DNA of 64,000 nt from Mangrovimicrobium sp033283385 (GCA_033283385.1 JAWMQQ010000004.1:301846-365845), one strand, 5' to 3'; shown: positions 28,170 to 38,876, numbered from the stretch's first letter. Notes: generated from the sequence alone by a model not told the origin. Made by a program: numbers and translations.

Positions 28170-28187
28170 GGGCAGGCAGACGGGTAA

Positions 28188-29822
28188 ATGGAAGCGATCT
28201 ACGTAGTGCTGGCGGGGATGTCGGCGGTCATCCTGTTCGTCTTCGGGCTGGAGAACTTCTCCGCCGAGATCGAGCGTGTCTCGGGCGAGCGCTTCCGGCG
28301 CTTTCTCGCCCGCGCCACCCGTGTACCCCTGGTCGGGGTGCTGATCGGCGCAGTGGTCACCGCCATCATCCAGTCCAGTTCCGCCACCTCGGTCATTGCC
28401 ATCGGCCTGGTCAACGCGGGCGTGCTGTCCTTCAAGAACAGCGTGGGTATCATCTTCGGGGTCAATGTCGGCACCACGGTGACCGCCCAGCTGGTGGCCT
28501 TCAAGCTGACCGCTTTCGCACCGGTGCTGATCATCTTCGGCTTCCTGCTTTCGCTGCTGCGCTCGCGCGCATCGATCTTCGGCAAGTCGGTCTTTTACTT
28601 CGGCTTCGTTTTCTTCACCCTGAACCTGATCTCTTCGACCCTGGAACCGCTGCGCGACCAGCCGGCCCTGGTCCAGTACCTGGTGCAGCCGCAGAACCCG
28701 TTCCTTGCGCTGCTGGCCGGCTGCCTGTTCACCGCGCTGGTGCAGTCGAGTTCGGTGACCACGGGCCTGGCCATTATCTTCACGCAGCAGGGCCTGCTCA
28801 GCCTGGAGAATGCGGTACCGCTGATAATGGGGGCCAATATCGGCACTACCGCCACCGCGCTGCTCGCCATGATCAACATGGACCTGGCGGCGAAGAAAAC
28901 GGCGCTCAGCCACTTCCTGTTCAATGTCGGTGGGGTGGCGCTGTTCTTTCCCCTGCTGTTGCTCTACGGCGACCGCCTGCAGACGCTGGACGCCCCACCG
29001 GCGATGGCGCTGGCCAACATCCACCTGGTATTCAACGTCGCCACCAGCGTGCTGTTCATCGTCCTGATCAATCCCTTCACGCGCCTGGTGGAGCGCCTGA
29101 TGGGCGAGGGCAAGATGGACTTCGAGCGGCTGGAGATCCCGGTGTTCGACGACCAGGCGGACTTCGACCAGGTGCGCGATACCCTGCAGCGCAACGCCAC
29201 CGGCCTGTTCGCCTTCCTGCAGGAAAACTACAACCTGGTCACCCTGAGTATCGAATCGAACTACCGCGGCATCATCGACGCCGCCGCGCGCCGCCTGGAG
29301 TACATCGAGTTTCTCGAGCGCGAGTACCTGGCGTACTTCTCGCGGGTGGTGGCCAGTGTGTCCGATGCCGGCCAGTCGCGGCAGTTACTGGGGCAGATCA
29401 CCCGCTACGACTACCTGTTCCAGATCCACGACTCGATCGAGGACCTGTTCAACACCCGCCGGGTGATCAGCAGCCACTACATCGAGGTGAAGAGCGATAT
29501 CCTGCGCATGATCCACGAGCTGTCGGGCCGCACCCTGTCGCTGTTTGAGGAGATCCATCGCGCCATGCTGGAGCAGCGGGCGCCGAACACGACCGAAAGC
29601 GCCGAGGAACTGCAGGTGCTGCTGGAGGACGTCAACCGCGACCTGCTGGCCCTGCTGGCGCACCCGGACCGGCGCGATGCGGGGGCGCTGTCCAACTTCG
29701 TCACCTACTCGCGGCGGCTGATGGACAAGCTGCTGAATTTCGCCCGTCACGGCGGGGTCGTCGCGGCACCACCGCCGCCCGCGGGCGCCGAAGGGAATGG
29801 CGCGGCGCTCGACCCGGGCTAG
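28188..29822 (+). CDS. Na+/phosphate symporter with PhoU-like domain
   Basis: 544 residues. Two inverted halves each carry the QSSSAT/QSSSVTT motif of NptA-type Na/Pi transporters (AIIQSSSATSVI; ALVQSSSVTTGL), about eight to ten helices, then a cytosolic PhoU-like helical domain (about 330-520: YRGIIDAAARRLEYIEFLE, EELQVLLEDVNRDLL). PhoU-like domains usually couple phosphate uptake to signalling. It is downstream of the MscS-MgtE genes in the same direction, and its end overlaps the convergent gene by four bases. Confidence 0.85.
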   Translation: MEAIYVVLAGMSAVILFVFGLENFSAEIERVSGERFRRFLARATRVPLVGVLIGAVVTAIIQSSSATSVIAIGLVNAGVLSFKNSVGIIFGVNVGTTVTAQLVAFKLTAFAPVLIIFGFLLSLLRSRASIFGKSVFYFGFVFFTLNLISSTLEPLRDQPALVQYLVQPQNPFLALLAGCLFTALVQSSSVTTGLAIIFTQQGLLSLENAVPLIMGANIGTTATALLAMINMDLAAKKTALSHFLFNVGGVALFFPLLLLYGDRLQTLDAPPAMALANIHLVFNVATSVLFIVLINPFTRLVERLMGEGKMDFERLEIPVFDDQADFDQVRDTLQRNATGLFAFLQENYNLVTLSIESNYRGIIDAAARRLEYIEFLEREYLAYFSRVVASVSDAGQSRQLLGQITRYDYLFQIHDSIEDLFNTRRVISSHYIEVKSDILRMIHELSGRTLSLFEEIHRAMLEQRAPNTTESAEELQVLLEDVNRDLLALLAHPDRRDAGALSNFVTYSRRLMDKLLNFARHGGVVAAPPPPAGAEGNGAALDPG

Positions 29823-30421
29823 TGCATCCGCTCGCTGGCGTTGACGGCGATACCCAGCGATTGCAGCCGCCCCGCCGCGACCGGGTCTCCGGTATCGCGC
29901 CAGTGGCGGTACAGCGCGATGATCTCCTCCGGCCCCAGCAACTGCTCGCGTGAACAGGCGTTGGCGACCATCTCCAGGATGTGGGTGAACATGCGTGCCA
30001 GCTCGGCGAAGATGTGCCGGTTGCGGCGGGCGTTGTCGGCGAGGTAATCGTAGGCGCTGCCGCCCATGCCGGCGACATAGTCCTGCTGGATGCCGCGGCG
30101 GGTGAAGCGCTCCGGGAACAGCGCGCCGAGGAACAGCGCCATATCGCCCAGTTGCTGCAGGATCAGGCAGCGCTCGTGCTCGTTGCGCGCCTGCAGCGCG
30201 TCGCCGTAGAGCAGGGCCAGGGGACGCAGGTTGAAGCTGCCGTCGGCGTAGGCGAACAGCTGGTCGGAACGGCCGAAGCGCTCCAGCATGCTGCCTACGT
30301 ACCAGCAGGTGTCTTCGTGTGGGGGTGGCCGCAGGCGTTTTGCGTAGTGTGCAAGCTGCTGCCTGAAATACAGGGATAACGAGGTTTCGGTTATGGGTTG
30401 CTTGATCGGGTCTTCGAGCAT
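29819..30421 (-). CDS. Uncharacterised 200-residue helical protein
   Basis: I do not recognise a family. It is predicted mostly helical and cytosolic, without a signal or membrane segment; notable stretches are HEDTCWYVGSMLERFGRSDQLF, LILQQLGDMALFLGALFPERF and NRHIFAELARMFTHILEMV. GGGGAGG five bases upstream supports ATG at 30421, and base composition matches neighbours, so it is probably real. Its stop overlaps the Na/Pi symporter stop (CTAG). The gene is monocistronic, beside groESL. Confidence 0.75.
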   Translation of the reverse strand: MLEDPIKQPITETSLSLYFRQQLAHYAKRLRPPPHEDTCWYVGSMLERFGRSDQLFAYADGSFNLRPLALLYGDALQARNEHERCLILQQLGDMALFLGALFPERFTRRGIQQDYVAGMGGSAYDYLADNARRNRHIFAELARMFTHILEMVANACSREQLLGPEEIIALYRHWRDTGDPVAAGRLQSLGIAVNASERMH

Positions 30422-30543
30422 TCACACCTCCCCGGGCATGATTTCTACTATATGGTAATGCAACGGCGAGTCAACGCGGCAACTGGCGATTCCGTCACAA
30501 TTCGCCGCGATGAAAAATACTTCCCCCGCGGCGCTTGCAGCCC

Positions 30544-30571
30544 CTTGTAAACGCCGCGGGCGGCCCAATCA
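30544..30571 (+). promoter_or_regulatory. Candidate sigma-32 (heat-shock) promoter of groESL
   Basis: CTTGTAA (30544-30550), preceded by CCC, then a 13-base spacer and CCCAATCA (30564-30571) resembles the RpoH consensus CTTGAAA-N11-16-CCCATNT. It lies 85 bases before the groES start. No CIRCE (HrcA) inverted repeat is seen in 30422-30655, which favours sigma-32 control. Confidence 0.5.
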
Positions 30572-30655
30572 CATGTAGGTGGAGGCGGCCATCCCGCCGC
30601 CTTCCCCAAAGACACTATGACCCTTATAACGTTAGCTCTTCAGGAGGAATGACTC

Positions 30656-30966
30656 GTGAGCATAAGACCTCTTCACGATCGTGTTGTAGTGCGCCGCCTC
30701 GACGCGGAAACCACGACAAAAGGCGGGATCGTTCTACCCGGCTCCGCCGCCGAGAAGCCCAACCGCGGCGAAGTCGTCGCCGTCGGCCAGGGCGCCCCGC
30801 TGGACAATGGCGAAACCCGCCCCATGGCAGTTGCCGTGGGCGACCGCGTGCTGTTCGGCAAATACGCATCCAATGAAATCGAGATCGACGGCGAGAAGCT
30901 GTTGATCCTCAAGGAATCGGAAATCCTGGCGGTGATTACCGCTGACAACGCTGTGGAGGAAGCAGC

Positions 30967-30970
<4 letters not shown>
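30656..30970 (+). CDS. groES: Co-chaperonin GroES
   Basis: 104 residues, slightly longer than the usual 95-97. IRPLHDRVVVRRLDAETTTKGGIVLPGSAAEKP is the conserved strand plus mobile loop that caps GroEL; GDRVLFGKYASNEIEIDGEKLLILKESEILAVI closes the barrel. GTG start eight bases after AGGAGG; a nearer ATG at 30649 is out of frame. The stop overlaps groEL by ATGA. Forms the heptameric lid of the GroEL folding chamber. Confidence 0.97.
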
Positions 30971-32595
<1,625 letters not shown>

Positions 32596-32639
32596 GCCAT
32601 AGCGTCAGGGGCGGGGCTTGCCCGCCCGGTTTGAGTTTG

Positions 32640-32674
32640 CGGGACCGGGGTCACCCCCGGTCCCGTTTTTTTTT
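32640..32674 (+). terminator. Intrinsic terminator of groESL
   Basis: An 11-bp GC-rich stem (CGGGACCGGGG / CCCCGGTCCCG, loop TCAC) followed by nine T. It lies 45 bases after the groEL stop. The T run also contains the reverse-strand stop codon of the convergent 660-residue gene. Confidence 0.9.
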
Positions 32675-34655
32675 AACGATCGCGGGCCCAGCTCTGCAGG
32701 GCCAGCTCGCGGGCAGCATCGATGTCGGCCTGGGGTACCGCATCCAGCGGCGGCAGCATCAGCGGCTCGTCGTGAAAGATATACAGGCGCGAGGCCAGCT
32801 GCGCAAAGGGCAGCGAACATTCGCCGAAGCGCTCGCCGTGTCCCTGGGTCGACACCAGCACGCCCATGCCCCAGTTTTGCCCGCCGTCGTTGTTCGGGTT
32901 GAAGAAATACACGCGCATCTCGCCCGACTGGTCCAGGCCCACCCGCAGCAGTGACACGGCGTGCCAGCCGACGAAACGGCCGAGGCTGTCGGTCATGGCG
33001 ATGCCCGCCGGCTGCGGATGGATCATCGGCTGGTTGCCGTTGTACAGCGGGTGGTAGCTCGCGTAGAAGTGGCGCAGGAAGTGGTCCAGGTCTTTCAGTC
33101 CCCCGGTGGCGACATCCACCGCGATGGCGAACTCGCGGCCCACCCACCAGCCGTGAAACTCCGGGTTGACCCAGCAGTGCGGGTCCTCGCCGCGCCCGCT
33201 GCAGCGCGAGCCCATCTCGTGGTAGATGCGGTCCAGGTGCGGGCTCAGCAGCGTGGAGACCGGGTCATTGTCGAGGATGCCCAGCAGGTTGCCCGCGGCG
33301 AGGCCGCCGGAGTTGATCGCCTGGCCCTCGAAATGCATCAGGATGCTGTCGAAGCGCGCGACCTGCGCCACCAGCTGCAGCAGGAAATCCGGGTCGGTCA
33401 GGGACCACATGGAGATGGCCCGGGCGGCCTGGCAGGTGGGGTTGTTGCCCTGGCCCACGCCCAGCGGCTGGCCCAGTACCGAGATTACCGCCGCCAGCAG
33501 TATTACCCCGGGCGGTTGGGACGTGCCGAATATGACGGCCAGCGTATTGGCCGCCTGTTCCGAGAGCGGCAGGCTGCACTGGCGCCATAGGCCCGGCGCA
33601 ATGGAAGGTATGAACAGGATTCCCCGCTCCAGCAGTAGCGACAGGCCATAGACCGACTGGGCGGTTTCCACGTGAATCGCCCGGTCGATCAGCATGTGCA
33701 CCAGCTCCGGGTAACACTGCAGGCAGTCGCGGCCGGTGGTCGACAGGCCCAGGGCATCCGGCAGCAGTTCCGTGTGGCCCTGGCCCAGCAGCCAGCGCAG
33801 GAAGCTGGCGTGGTAGTCCGAGACCAGGCCGACATCGAGCATGGCGCGGGAAAAGCCCAGCGCCTCCCGTTGCAGCGCGGGGACATCCATTGCGGCGAGC
33901 CGCTGGCTGTATGCCGCAAGGCCGGGGTCGTCCAGGCAGCCCTGGGTGGGGCCGAACAGCGCGGAGATCAGGCGGTCGGCGCCGAGGCGGGCGTCGCCGA
34001 GCTGGCCCTCGGTGCGGGTCAGTGTGAGCGCGATCTGCGTGATCATCGCCTTGACGTGGGCGACCTGGATGGGGCGCTGGCCGAGAATGCGCCAGATTTC
34101 CGCGCACAGGTTGCCGAGGATGTCCTCGTAGCCGATATGGTCGGCGAGGAAGCGGAACAGCTGGTCGACCACCGGCGTCAGCTCGGTCTGCCGCAGGCGC
34201 AGGACCTCGTGGTTGCCCCCCGCGAAGACGCGGTTCAGGTTGTGCGCCAGCACCTGGGTCAGGAAGTGCCGGGCCTGCTCCGCGGACAGTCCCGGCACGC
34301 GATGGTCGCCGTTGGCGATCGCCAGCATTCGCAGCAGGCTGGCGCACTCGATGATGACCGCGTGCCGCTCGCCCTGTTCCAGGGTGTTGCCGACCAGCGC
34401 GGCGAGCAGGGACTGGGGCGCGGACCAGTCGGAGCCGGCGAAGATGCCGGCGCTGTCGAGGTCCGGCGCCAGCCGGTACAGGCGTTCGATCCCCCCGGGC
34501 TGCAACAGCAACCGTCGCACCAGTTCCAGCGCAGGTGGCACCAGCCCCGGCTTGGCGAAGGGTCGCGCCCGCTCCAGCCGCTGCACCGCAGAGCGCAGCG
34601 ACCGTTCGAGCGGATCCGCCGCCTCGGCGCCCAGGCTCACGCTGTCTTCAGACAT
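32673..34655 (-). CDS. Unknown 660-residue protein with possible Cys-His-Asn protease/transferase site
   Basis: I recognise no family. Residues 1-390 are helical and Leu-rich without a clear domain. The C-terminal part has GNNPTCQAARA (Cys408 at a helix start), GWHAVSLLRV (His565) and VYFFNPNND (Asn586/588), the order and spacing expected of papain-like, C39 or transglutaminase folds. An FHGWWVGREFAIAVD strand lies between. No signal peptide or membrane helix. AGGAGG lies 12 bases upstream, and the ATG overlaps the ATP-grasp stop by eight bases, so the two proteins are probably made together. A peptide- or amide-bond-forming or -cleaving role with the ATP-grasp partner is inference. Confidence 0.75.
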   Translation of the reverse strand: MSEDSVSLGAEAADPLERSLRSAVQRLERARPFAKPGLVPPALELVRRLLLQPGGIERLYRLAPDLDSAGIFAGSDWSAPQSLLAALVGNTLEQGERHAVIIECASLLRMLAIANGDHRVPGLSAEQARHFLTQVLAHNLNRVFAGGNHEVLRLRQTELTPVVDQLFRFLADHIGYEDILGNLCAEIWRILGQRPIQVAHVKAMITQIALTLTRTEGQLGDARLGADRLISALFGPTQGCLDDPGLAAYSQRLAAMDVPALQREALGFSRAMLDVGLVSDYHASFLRWLLGQGHTELLPDALGLSTTGRDCLQCYPELVHMLIDRAIHVETAQSVYGLSLLLERGILFIPSIAPGLWRQCSLPLSEQAANTLAVIFGTSQPPGVILLAAVISVLGQPLGVGQGNNPTCQAARAISMWSLTDPDFLLQLVAQVARFDSILMHFEGQAINSGGLAAGNLLGILDNDPVSTLLSPHLDRIYHEMGSRCSGRGEDPHCWVNPEFHGWWVGREFAIAVDVATGGLKDLDHFLRHFYASYHPLYNGNQPMIHPQPAGIAMTDSLGRFVGWHAVSLLRVGLDQSGEMRVYFFNPNNDGGQNWGMGVLVSTQGHGERFGECSLPFAQLASRLYIFHDEPLMLPPLDAVPQADIDAARELALQSWARDR

Positions 34656-35877
34656 AGAAGTCCAGTTCCTCCTGCTGTTTCAGCAGTTCCCGCATACGAT
34701 AGGGGTCCTCGCCGAAGAAGTACACCAGGCCCCAGTGGGTGCCGAAGGCGGTGCGCTTGGTCACCTTGTTTTCCTGCGGCGCCTGCAGTTCGTGGAACTC
34801 GAAGTAGGCGTCCTGCTCGGTCTCATCCGGGATGCTCAGTTCGCTGATCACCCGCCGGCGCGGGTAAACGCCGAAACAGCCGGCGTGGCCCTGCGCGCCG
34901 GTCACCTCCTGCGGGAAAAACGCGTCCAGTTCCTCTTCCGTGGTATGAGGGTCGAAGCACAGTACCGTGGCCTCGTAGGCATTGAAGCCATAGGCCCGTT
35001 CCAGCAGCTCGAAGACCTTGAAGCCCGGCGGCCGGTAGGCCACCTCGCCGAAGTACATGTTGCCGTCGCTGGTGACGAAGTACTCCGGGTGGATCAGGCC
35101 GAACTCGATATCGAAGGTGTCGATCAGTTTCTCGATCTCCTCGCGAATCCGCGGTCGCCACTTCTCCAGTTCCGGCGAGGCGGGCACGAATACCGAGTAG
35201 CCGAGCGTGACGTACTCGGAGATGTTCAGGAAGCGGATCTTGCCCTTGCATATCCAGGCCTCGACGGCGAACTCCCAGCCGTCCAGGTGGCTTTCCATCA
35301 GGTAGGGAAACTCGTCCTCGGGGATGCCGTCCACCTCGTCAGGCGTGCGAATCACCCGGTGCCCGAGGCAGCCGGCCTTGTCGAAGGCCTTCAGGTGGAT
35401 CGGGTCGTTGGGGTCGCCATCCAGCTTTAGCAGCGCCTGGTTGACGCGTTTCAGAAAGCGCACCACGTCGCTCTTGTCGTGCGCCTCCTCGAAGATGCCG
35501 ACGCGAATGCCGCCCAGCTGCGCCCGCCGTTTCATCAGGGCCTTGTCGCGGAACAGCAGGGACTGGCCGAGCAGTCGGGGGTTGTCCAGCAGGACGGTAT
35601 TCACCGCGCCGGCCCATTCCACCGTCTCCTCGAACAGCGGGATGGCGACGTCGACGCCCATCTCCTTGAGGCGTTCCGCCAGTTCGACCGAGCGATCGTT
35701 GATGCGCTCGAAATTCCAGGAGATGAAGGGTATGTCGTTTTGTTCGGCGTACTCGCGGGCCCAGTCGGGGGCGACCACCACGTAGCGTCGATCGGGCATC
35801 CGGTCGACGGCATCGATGGCATTCAGTACCCAGCCAAGTAGCGCCACGTATCCTTTTGCATGTTTTTCATCAGGCAT
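34648..35877 (-). CDS. ATP-grasp enzyme of unknown specificity
   Basis: 409 residues. FPYLMESHLDGWEFAVEAW (about 190-208) resembles the nucleotide/lid region and FGLIHPEYFVTSDGNMYFGEV (258-279) with AYRPPG (280-285) resembles the Mg-binding end of ATP-grasp ligases such as carnosine synthase-like or biotin-carboxylase-like enzymes. Such enzymes join a carboxylate to an amine or thiol via an acyl phosphate. ATG at 35877 has AGAGGAG five bases upstream and is preferred over 35895. It overlaps the downstream Cys-His protein by eight bases; together they look like a dedicated two-gene unit. Substrates are not predictable. Confidence 0.78.
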   Translation of the reverse strand: MPDEKHAKGYVALLGWVLNAIDAVDRMPDRRYVVVAPDWAREYAEQNDIPFISWNFERINDRSVELAERLKEMGVDVAIPLFEETVEWAGAVNTVLLDNPRLLGQSLLFRDKALMKRRAQLGGIRVGIFEEAHDKSDVVRFLKRVNQALLKLDGDPNDPIHLKAFDKAGCLGHRVIRTPDEVDGIPEDEFPYLMESHLDGWEFAVEAWICKGKIRFLNISEYVTLGYSVFVPASPELEKWRPRIREEIEKLIDTFDIEFGLIHPEYFVTSDGNMYFGEVAYRPPGFKVFELLERAYGFNAYEATVLCFDPHTTEEELDAFFPQEVTGAQGHAGCFGVYPRRRVISELSIPDETEQDAYFEFHELQAPQENKVTKRTAFGTHWGLVYFFGEDPYRMRELLKQQEELDFYV

Positions 35878-36179
35878 AGATTCTCCTCTGGACATCGCCA
35901 GCGAGCCTGATGGGGAGGGATATTAGCCAGGTCACTGGCTGATGAGGTTGCGAATGTACGGATACCCTGAGTAATTCCAGAGCCTTCCGAGAAGGCACAT
36001 TCTCTCGCATCGGCCGGCCGATCGCAAACCGCGCGTTTTTTTGTCACTAGTGCACAGCTTCCCGCCGCGGCCGCTGTGCGCCCGCTTGCGCTCACATGGT
36101 TTGCAATATACTCCGCCAACAATAACGTCCTGGCGATTCCGCCAGGCAACACCCGCAACGGGAAACAGGAGACTCGACC
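35878..36179. other. Intergenic region with hairpins and promoter, divergent genes
   Basis: 302 bases between the ATP-grasp gene and the outer-membrane gene. It has an inverted repeat AGCCAG-GTCA-CTGGCT (35925-35940), a small hairpin GCCTTC-CGA-GAAGGC (35982-35996), and a TATACT -10-like box (36107-36112) before the outer-membrane gene. No gene is supported here. Confidence 0.5.
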
Positions 36180-36734
36180 ATGAACATTAAGTCCTTTTTG
36201 GCAGCTTCAGTGATTGCTGCAGCCACGCTGGGGGCCGCCGGCGCATCGGCGGATACCGGTTTCTATGTGGGCGGCAGCGTGGGTTCCAGCTACATCAAGG
36301 CCCAGGACGGTGGCTTCAAGCTCGACGGCGACGACGTGGGTTACAAGGTGTTTGGCGGTTTCCAGCTGTTTTCACTGCTGGCGATCGAGGCGGGTTACGT
36401 GGATTTCGGTGAGATCAGCGACAACTCCCACGGTGTCCGCGGCGACGTGGCGGTCGATGCCTGGGACGCCTTCCTGGTCGGCAACCTGCCGCTGGGTCCG
36501 CTCAACTTCTTCGCCAAGGGCGGCGTGGTGGCCTACAACGCGGACCTCAAGGCGGCCTTCGACCAGGTCGACACCCGATTCAAGGACAGCTCCAGCGACG
36601 AGGACCTGGCCTTTGGGCTGGGCGCCTCCGTCGAACTGGGCAGCTTTGCCGTGCGCGCCGAGTACGAGTACTTCGACGCCAGCGATTTCGACGACCTGTC
36701 CATGTACAGCGTCGGCCTGACTTACCAGTTCTAG
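36180..36734 (+). CDS. Outer-membrane beta-barrel protein (OmpA/OmpX-like)
   Basis: 184 residues. Signal peptide (SFLAASVIAAATLGAAGASA) then alternating strands of an eight-stranded barrel, GFYVGGSVGSSYIK at the start and a C-terminal YSVGLTYQF ending in Phe. No OmpA peptidoglycan domain. Acidic mature protein with many Asp in the loops, common in marine proteins. Such barrels stabilise the outer membrane or bind small ligands. The ATG follows AGGAG (CAGGAGACTCGACC). Alone on its transcript. Confidence 0.85.
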   Translation: MNIKSFLAASVIAAATLGAAGASADTGFYVGGSVGSSYIKAQDGGFKLDGDDVGYKVFGGFQLFSLLAIEAGYVDFGEISDNSHGVRGDVAVDAWDAFLVGNLPLGPLNFFAKGGVVAYNADLKAAFDQVDTRFKDSSSDEDLAFGLGASVELGSFAVRAEYEYFDASDFDDLSMYSVGLTYQF

Positions 36735-36741
36735 GCGGGCG

Positions 36742-37065
36742 CTATTCTTCCGCAGTAAAGTCTTCCGCGGAAAAGCGTTGCAGTCGCTGGCGCAGCCGGG
36801 TGTTCTCCCGCGCCAGCGACTCGCGCTCGCGCAGCAGGTCGACCAGCATCGCGACCGCCAGCCAGTCGAGGTCCAAATCGGTCTTCAGCCGAAGCGCGCG
36901 CTGCGCCCAGTGGGCCGCGCTGCACTCGAACTCCCAGTCGCTGTCCGACTGGCCGGCCACCGGCCGCAGCACTTCGTACTCCACCATCTCGACAACCGTC
37001 GCGCGGGTCAGCCCGCGGCCGCTGCACAGTTCTTCCAGGGTGATTCTCACGGCGCCTGTAATCAT
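36742..37065 (-). CDS. cbpM: Chaperone modulator CbpM
   Basis: 107 residues. Winged MerR-like start VRITLEELCSGRGLTRATVVEMVEYEVLRP, a WEFE segment and a C-terminal coiled coil (LLRERESLARENTRLRQRLQ), matching CbpM, which binds and inhibits the J-domain of CbpA. The ATG overlaps the cbpA stop (ATGA), as in the usual cbpA-cbpM pair. Confidence 0.9.
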   Translation of the reverse strand: MITGAVRITLEELCSGRGLTRATVVEMVEYEVLRPVAGQSDSDWEFECSAAHWAQRALRLKTDLDLDWLAVAMLVDLLRERESLARENTRLRQRLQRFSAEDFTAEE

Positions 37066-38012
37066 GCTCGCTTACCCCATTCCGTGCGCGGGTTGAAGGC
37101 CGCCCGCTCGGACAGCTGGCGCCACAGCGCCTCGGTCTGCTCATCGCCACCGGGCGGCATCACGACCTTGAGCACGGCGAGCAGGTCGCCGCGGCCGTCA
37201 CGGCGCGGCAGCCCCTTGCCGCGCACGCGCAGTTTCTGCCCGCCCTGGCTGCCGGGCGCAATGGTCAGGTTGATCCGGCCCTCCAGGGTGGGGACCTCCA
37301 CCTTGGCGCCGAGGGCGGCTTCCCAGGGCGCTACCGGCACCGTCAGTACCAGGTTGTGGCCCTCCACGTCGAACACCGGGTGCGGCACCAGGCGGATGTG
37401 CAGGTAGAGGTCGCCCGGGGCGCCCGAGCCGCTGCCCGGCGCACCCTGGCCCTTGACGCGAATACGCTCGCCGTCGGCGACACCGACGGGGATGGTGACA
37501 TTCAGCGACTTGCGCTGCTGGCGCAGCATGCCCTGCTCGATGACCGGTATCTCGTAGCTGACCGGCTTCTTCTGCTCGGCGACCGTCTCCTCGAGGAACA
37601 CCGGCATCTCGATCTCCACGTCCTGCCCGCTCGCGTCGAAGCCGCCGGACCAGCCCCGCTGGGAGCGACCGCCGGAGAAGCCGCCGCCGAATATCGAGTT
37701 GAAGAAGTCGGAGAAATCGCCGTCGAACTGGTGGCCTTGCGCGCCGCCACCGGACTGCCACCCGGGCGGCGGGCGGAACTCCTCGCGGTGGCGGCCGCCG
37801 AACTGGCGCAACTCGTCATACTCGGCCCGCCGCTGCGGGTCCTTGAGCACCTCCCAGGCCTCGGCGACATCCTTGAAGCGCGCCTCGGCGTCCGCCTCAG
37901 GATTCAGGTCCGGGTGGTATTTGCGCGCCAGCTTGCGGTAGGCGGTCTTGATGTCTTTTGTTTCGGCGTCCGGGGCGACGCCGAGAATCTGGTAGTAGTC
38001 CTTGAATTCCAT
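37062..38012 (-). CDS. cbpA: DnaJ-family curved-DNA-binding co-chaperone CbpA
   Basis: 316 residues. N-terminal J-domain with HPD at 33-35, a Gly/Phe-rich linker with FFNSIFGGGFSGG, and the two beta-barrel C-terminal domains (LNVTIPVGVADGERIRVKGQGAPG; KVEVPTLEGRINLTIAPGSQGGQKLRVRGKGLPR). It lacks the zinc-finger region of DnaJ, so it is CbpA type. Stimulates DnaK and binds DNA. Forms an operon with cbpM. Confidence 0.92.
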   Translation of the reverse strand: MEFKDYYQILGVAPDAETKDIKTAYRKLARKYHPDLNPEADAEARFKDVAEAWEVLKDPQRRAEYDELRQFGGRHREEFRPPPGWQSGGGAQGHQFDGDFSDFFNSIFGGGFSGGRSQRGWSGGFDASGQDVEIEMPVFLEETVAEQKKPVSYEIPVIEQGMLRQQRKSLNVTIPVGVADGERIRVKGQGAPGSGSGAPGDLYLHIRLVPHPVFDVEGHNLVLTVPVAPWEAALGAKVEVPTLEGRINLTIAPGSQGGQKLRVRGKGLPRRDGRGDLLAVLKVVMPPGGDEQTEALWRQLSERAAFNPRTEWGKRA

Positions 38013-38144
38013 GCTCTATCCAGCGTGTATTACCGGGTAACCTCCCGGTGGCCAGCTTTCATACCAGTCTATATACTAGCCGCCATTAGAATACACAATC
38101 CGTAAAGTTCGCCTGAGCCGGGGCGATGGTGAGCTGCCTGTAGC

Positions 38145-38876
38145 GTGAAACCAAATAGACAAGCGGGGCCGGTAGTCGCCCACGCACCGCAGAGAATCCT
38201 CTGCGTCCTGGGGATGCACCGTTCGGGCACCAGTTGCCTGACGGGTTCCCTGCAGGAAGCGGGCCTGGCGCTGGGCGACCACCACACATGGAACCCCCAT
38301 AACCTGAAGGGTAACCGCGAGAACCAGTTCATCGTCGATATCAACGATCGGGTACTCGCGGAAAACGGGGCGGCCTGGGACGCGCCACCGGCGCGCGAGC
38401 CGCGCTGGTCCGAGCGGGACCTGGCGGCGGCGCGGGAACTCTTCAGCGGCTATGCGCAGCTCTCGCCCTTCGGCTTCAAGGACCCGCGCACGCTGCTGGT
38501 GCTGGACGGCTGGAAGTCGCTGTTCCCGCACATGCAGTTCATCGGCATCTTCCGTCATCCGCTGGCGGTGGTGAAGTCGCTGGATACCCGCGGGGGAATG
38601 ACTCGCGAACGGGGCTGCGATCTGTGGTATGAGTACAACCGGCGCCTGCTGCGCGAGTACCGGCGCCGCCCGTTCCCGATCCTGTGCTTTGACGACGGCG
38701 TTGAGCAGTTCCAGCACAAGCTGCGCAATGTGCTGGCACAGATGGGTTTCGATACTGCCGGCTGGCAGGGTGAGTTCTACGATGTCGCCCTGAAGTCGGC
38801 GGCAGCGGATGGCGACGATGCACTTCCCTGGCGAGTGCGTCGCCTGTACCGCAAATTACAAAAACTGGCGAGCTGA
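38145..38876 (+). CDS. Sulfotransferase-family protein
   Basis: 243 residues. The N-terminal GMHRSGTS loop is the 5'-phosphosulfate (PAPS) binding motif, and IGIFRHPLAVVKSL is the second (3'-phosphate) motif of bacterial sulfotransferases. The start is GTG at 38145 without a clear ribosome site; a later start is possible but would approach the PAPS loop. It is followed 13 bases later by a GT2 glycosyltransferase; the pair may modify a glycan or cell-surface lipid, inferred. Confidence 0.78.
   Translation: MKPNRQAGPVVAHAPQRILCVLGMHRSGTSCLTGSLQEAGLALGDHHTWNPHNLKGNRENQFIVDINDRVLAENGAAWDAPPAREPRWSERDLAAARELFSGYAQLSPFGFKDPRTLLVLDGWKSLFPHMQFIGIFRHPLAVVKSLDTRGGMTRERGCDLWYEYNRRLLREYRRRPFPILCFDDGVEQFQHKLRNVLAQMGFDTAGWQGEFYDVALKSAAADGDDALPWRVRRLYRKLQKLAS

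Noticed and set aside
28141..28187. ACAGGC tandem repeat as a phase-variation switch
   Set aside because: It is short, outside any coding frame, and no clear SD spacing depends on it.
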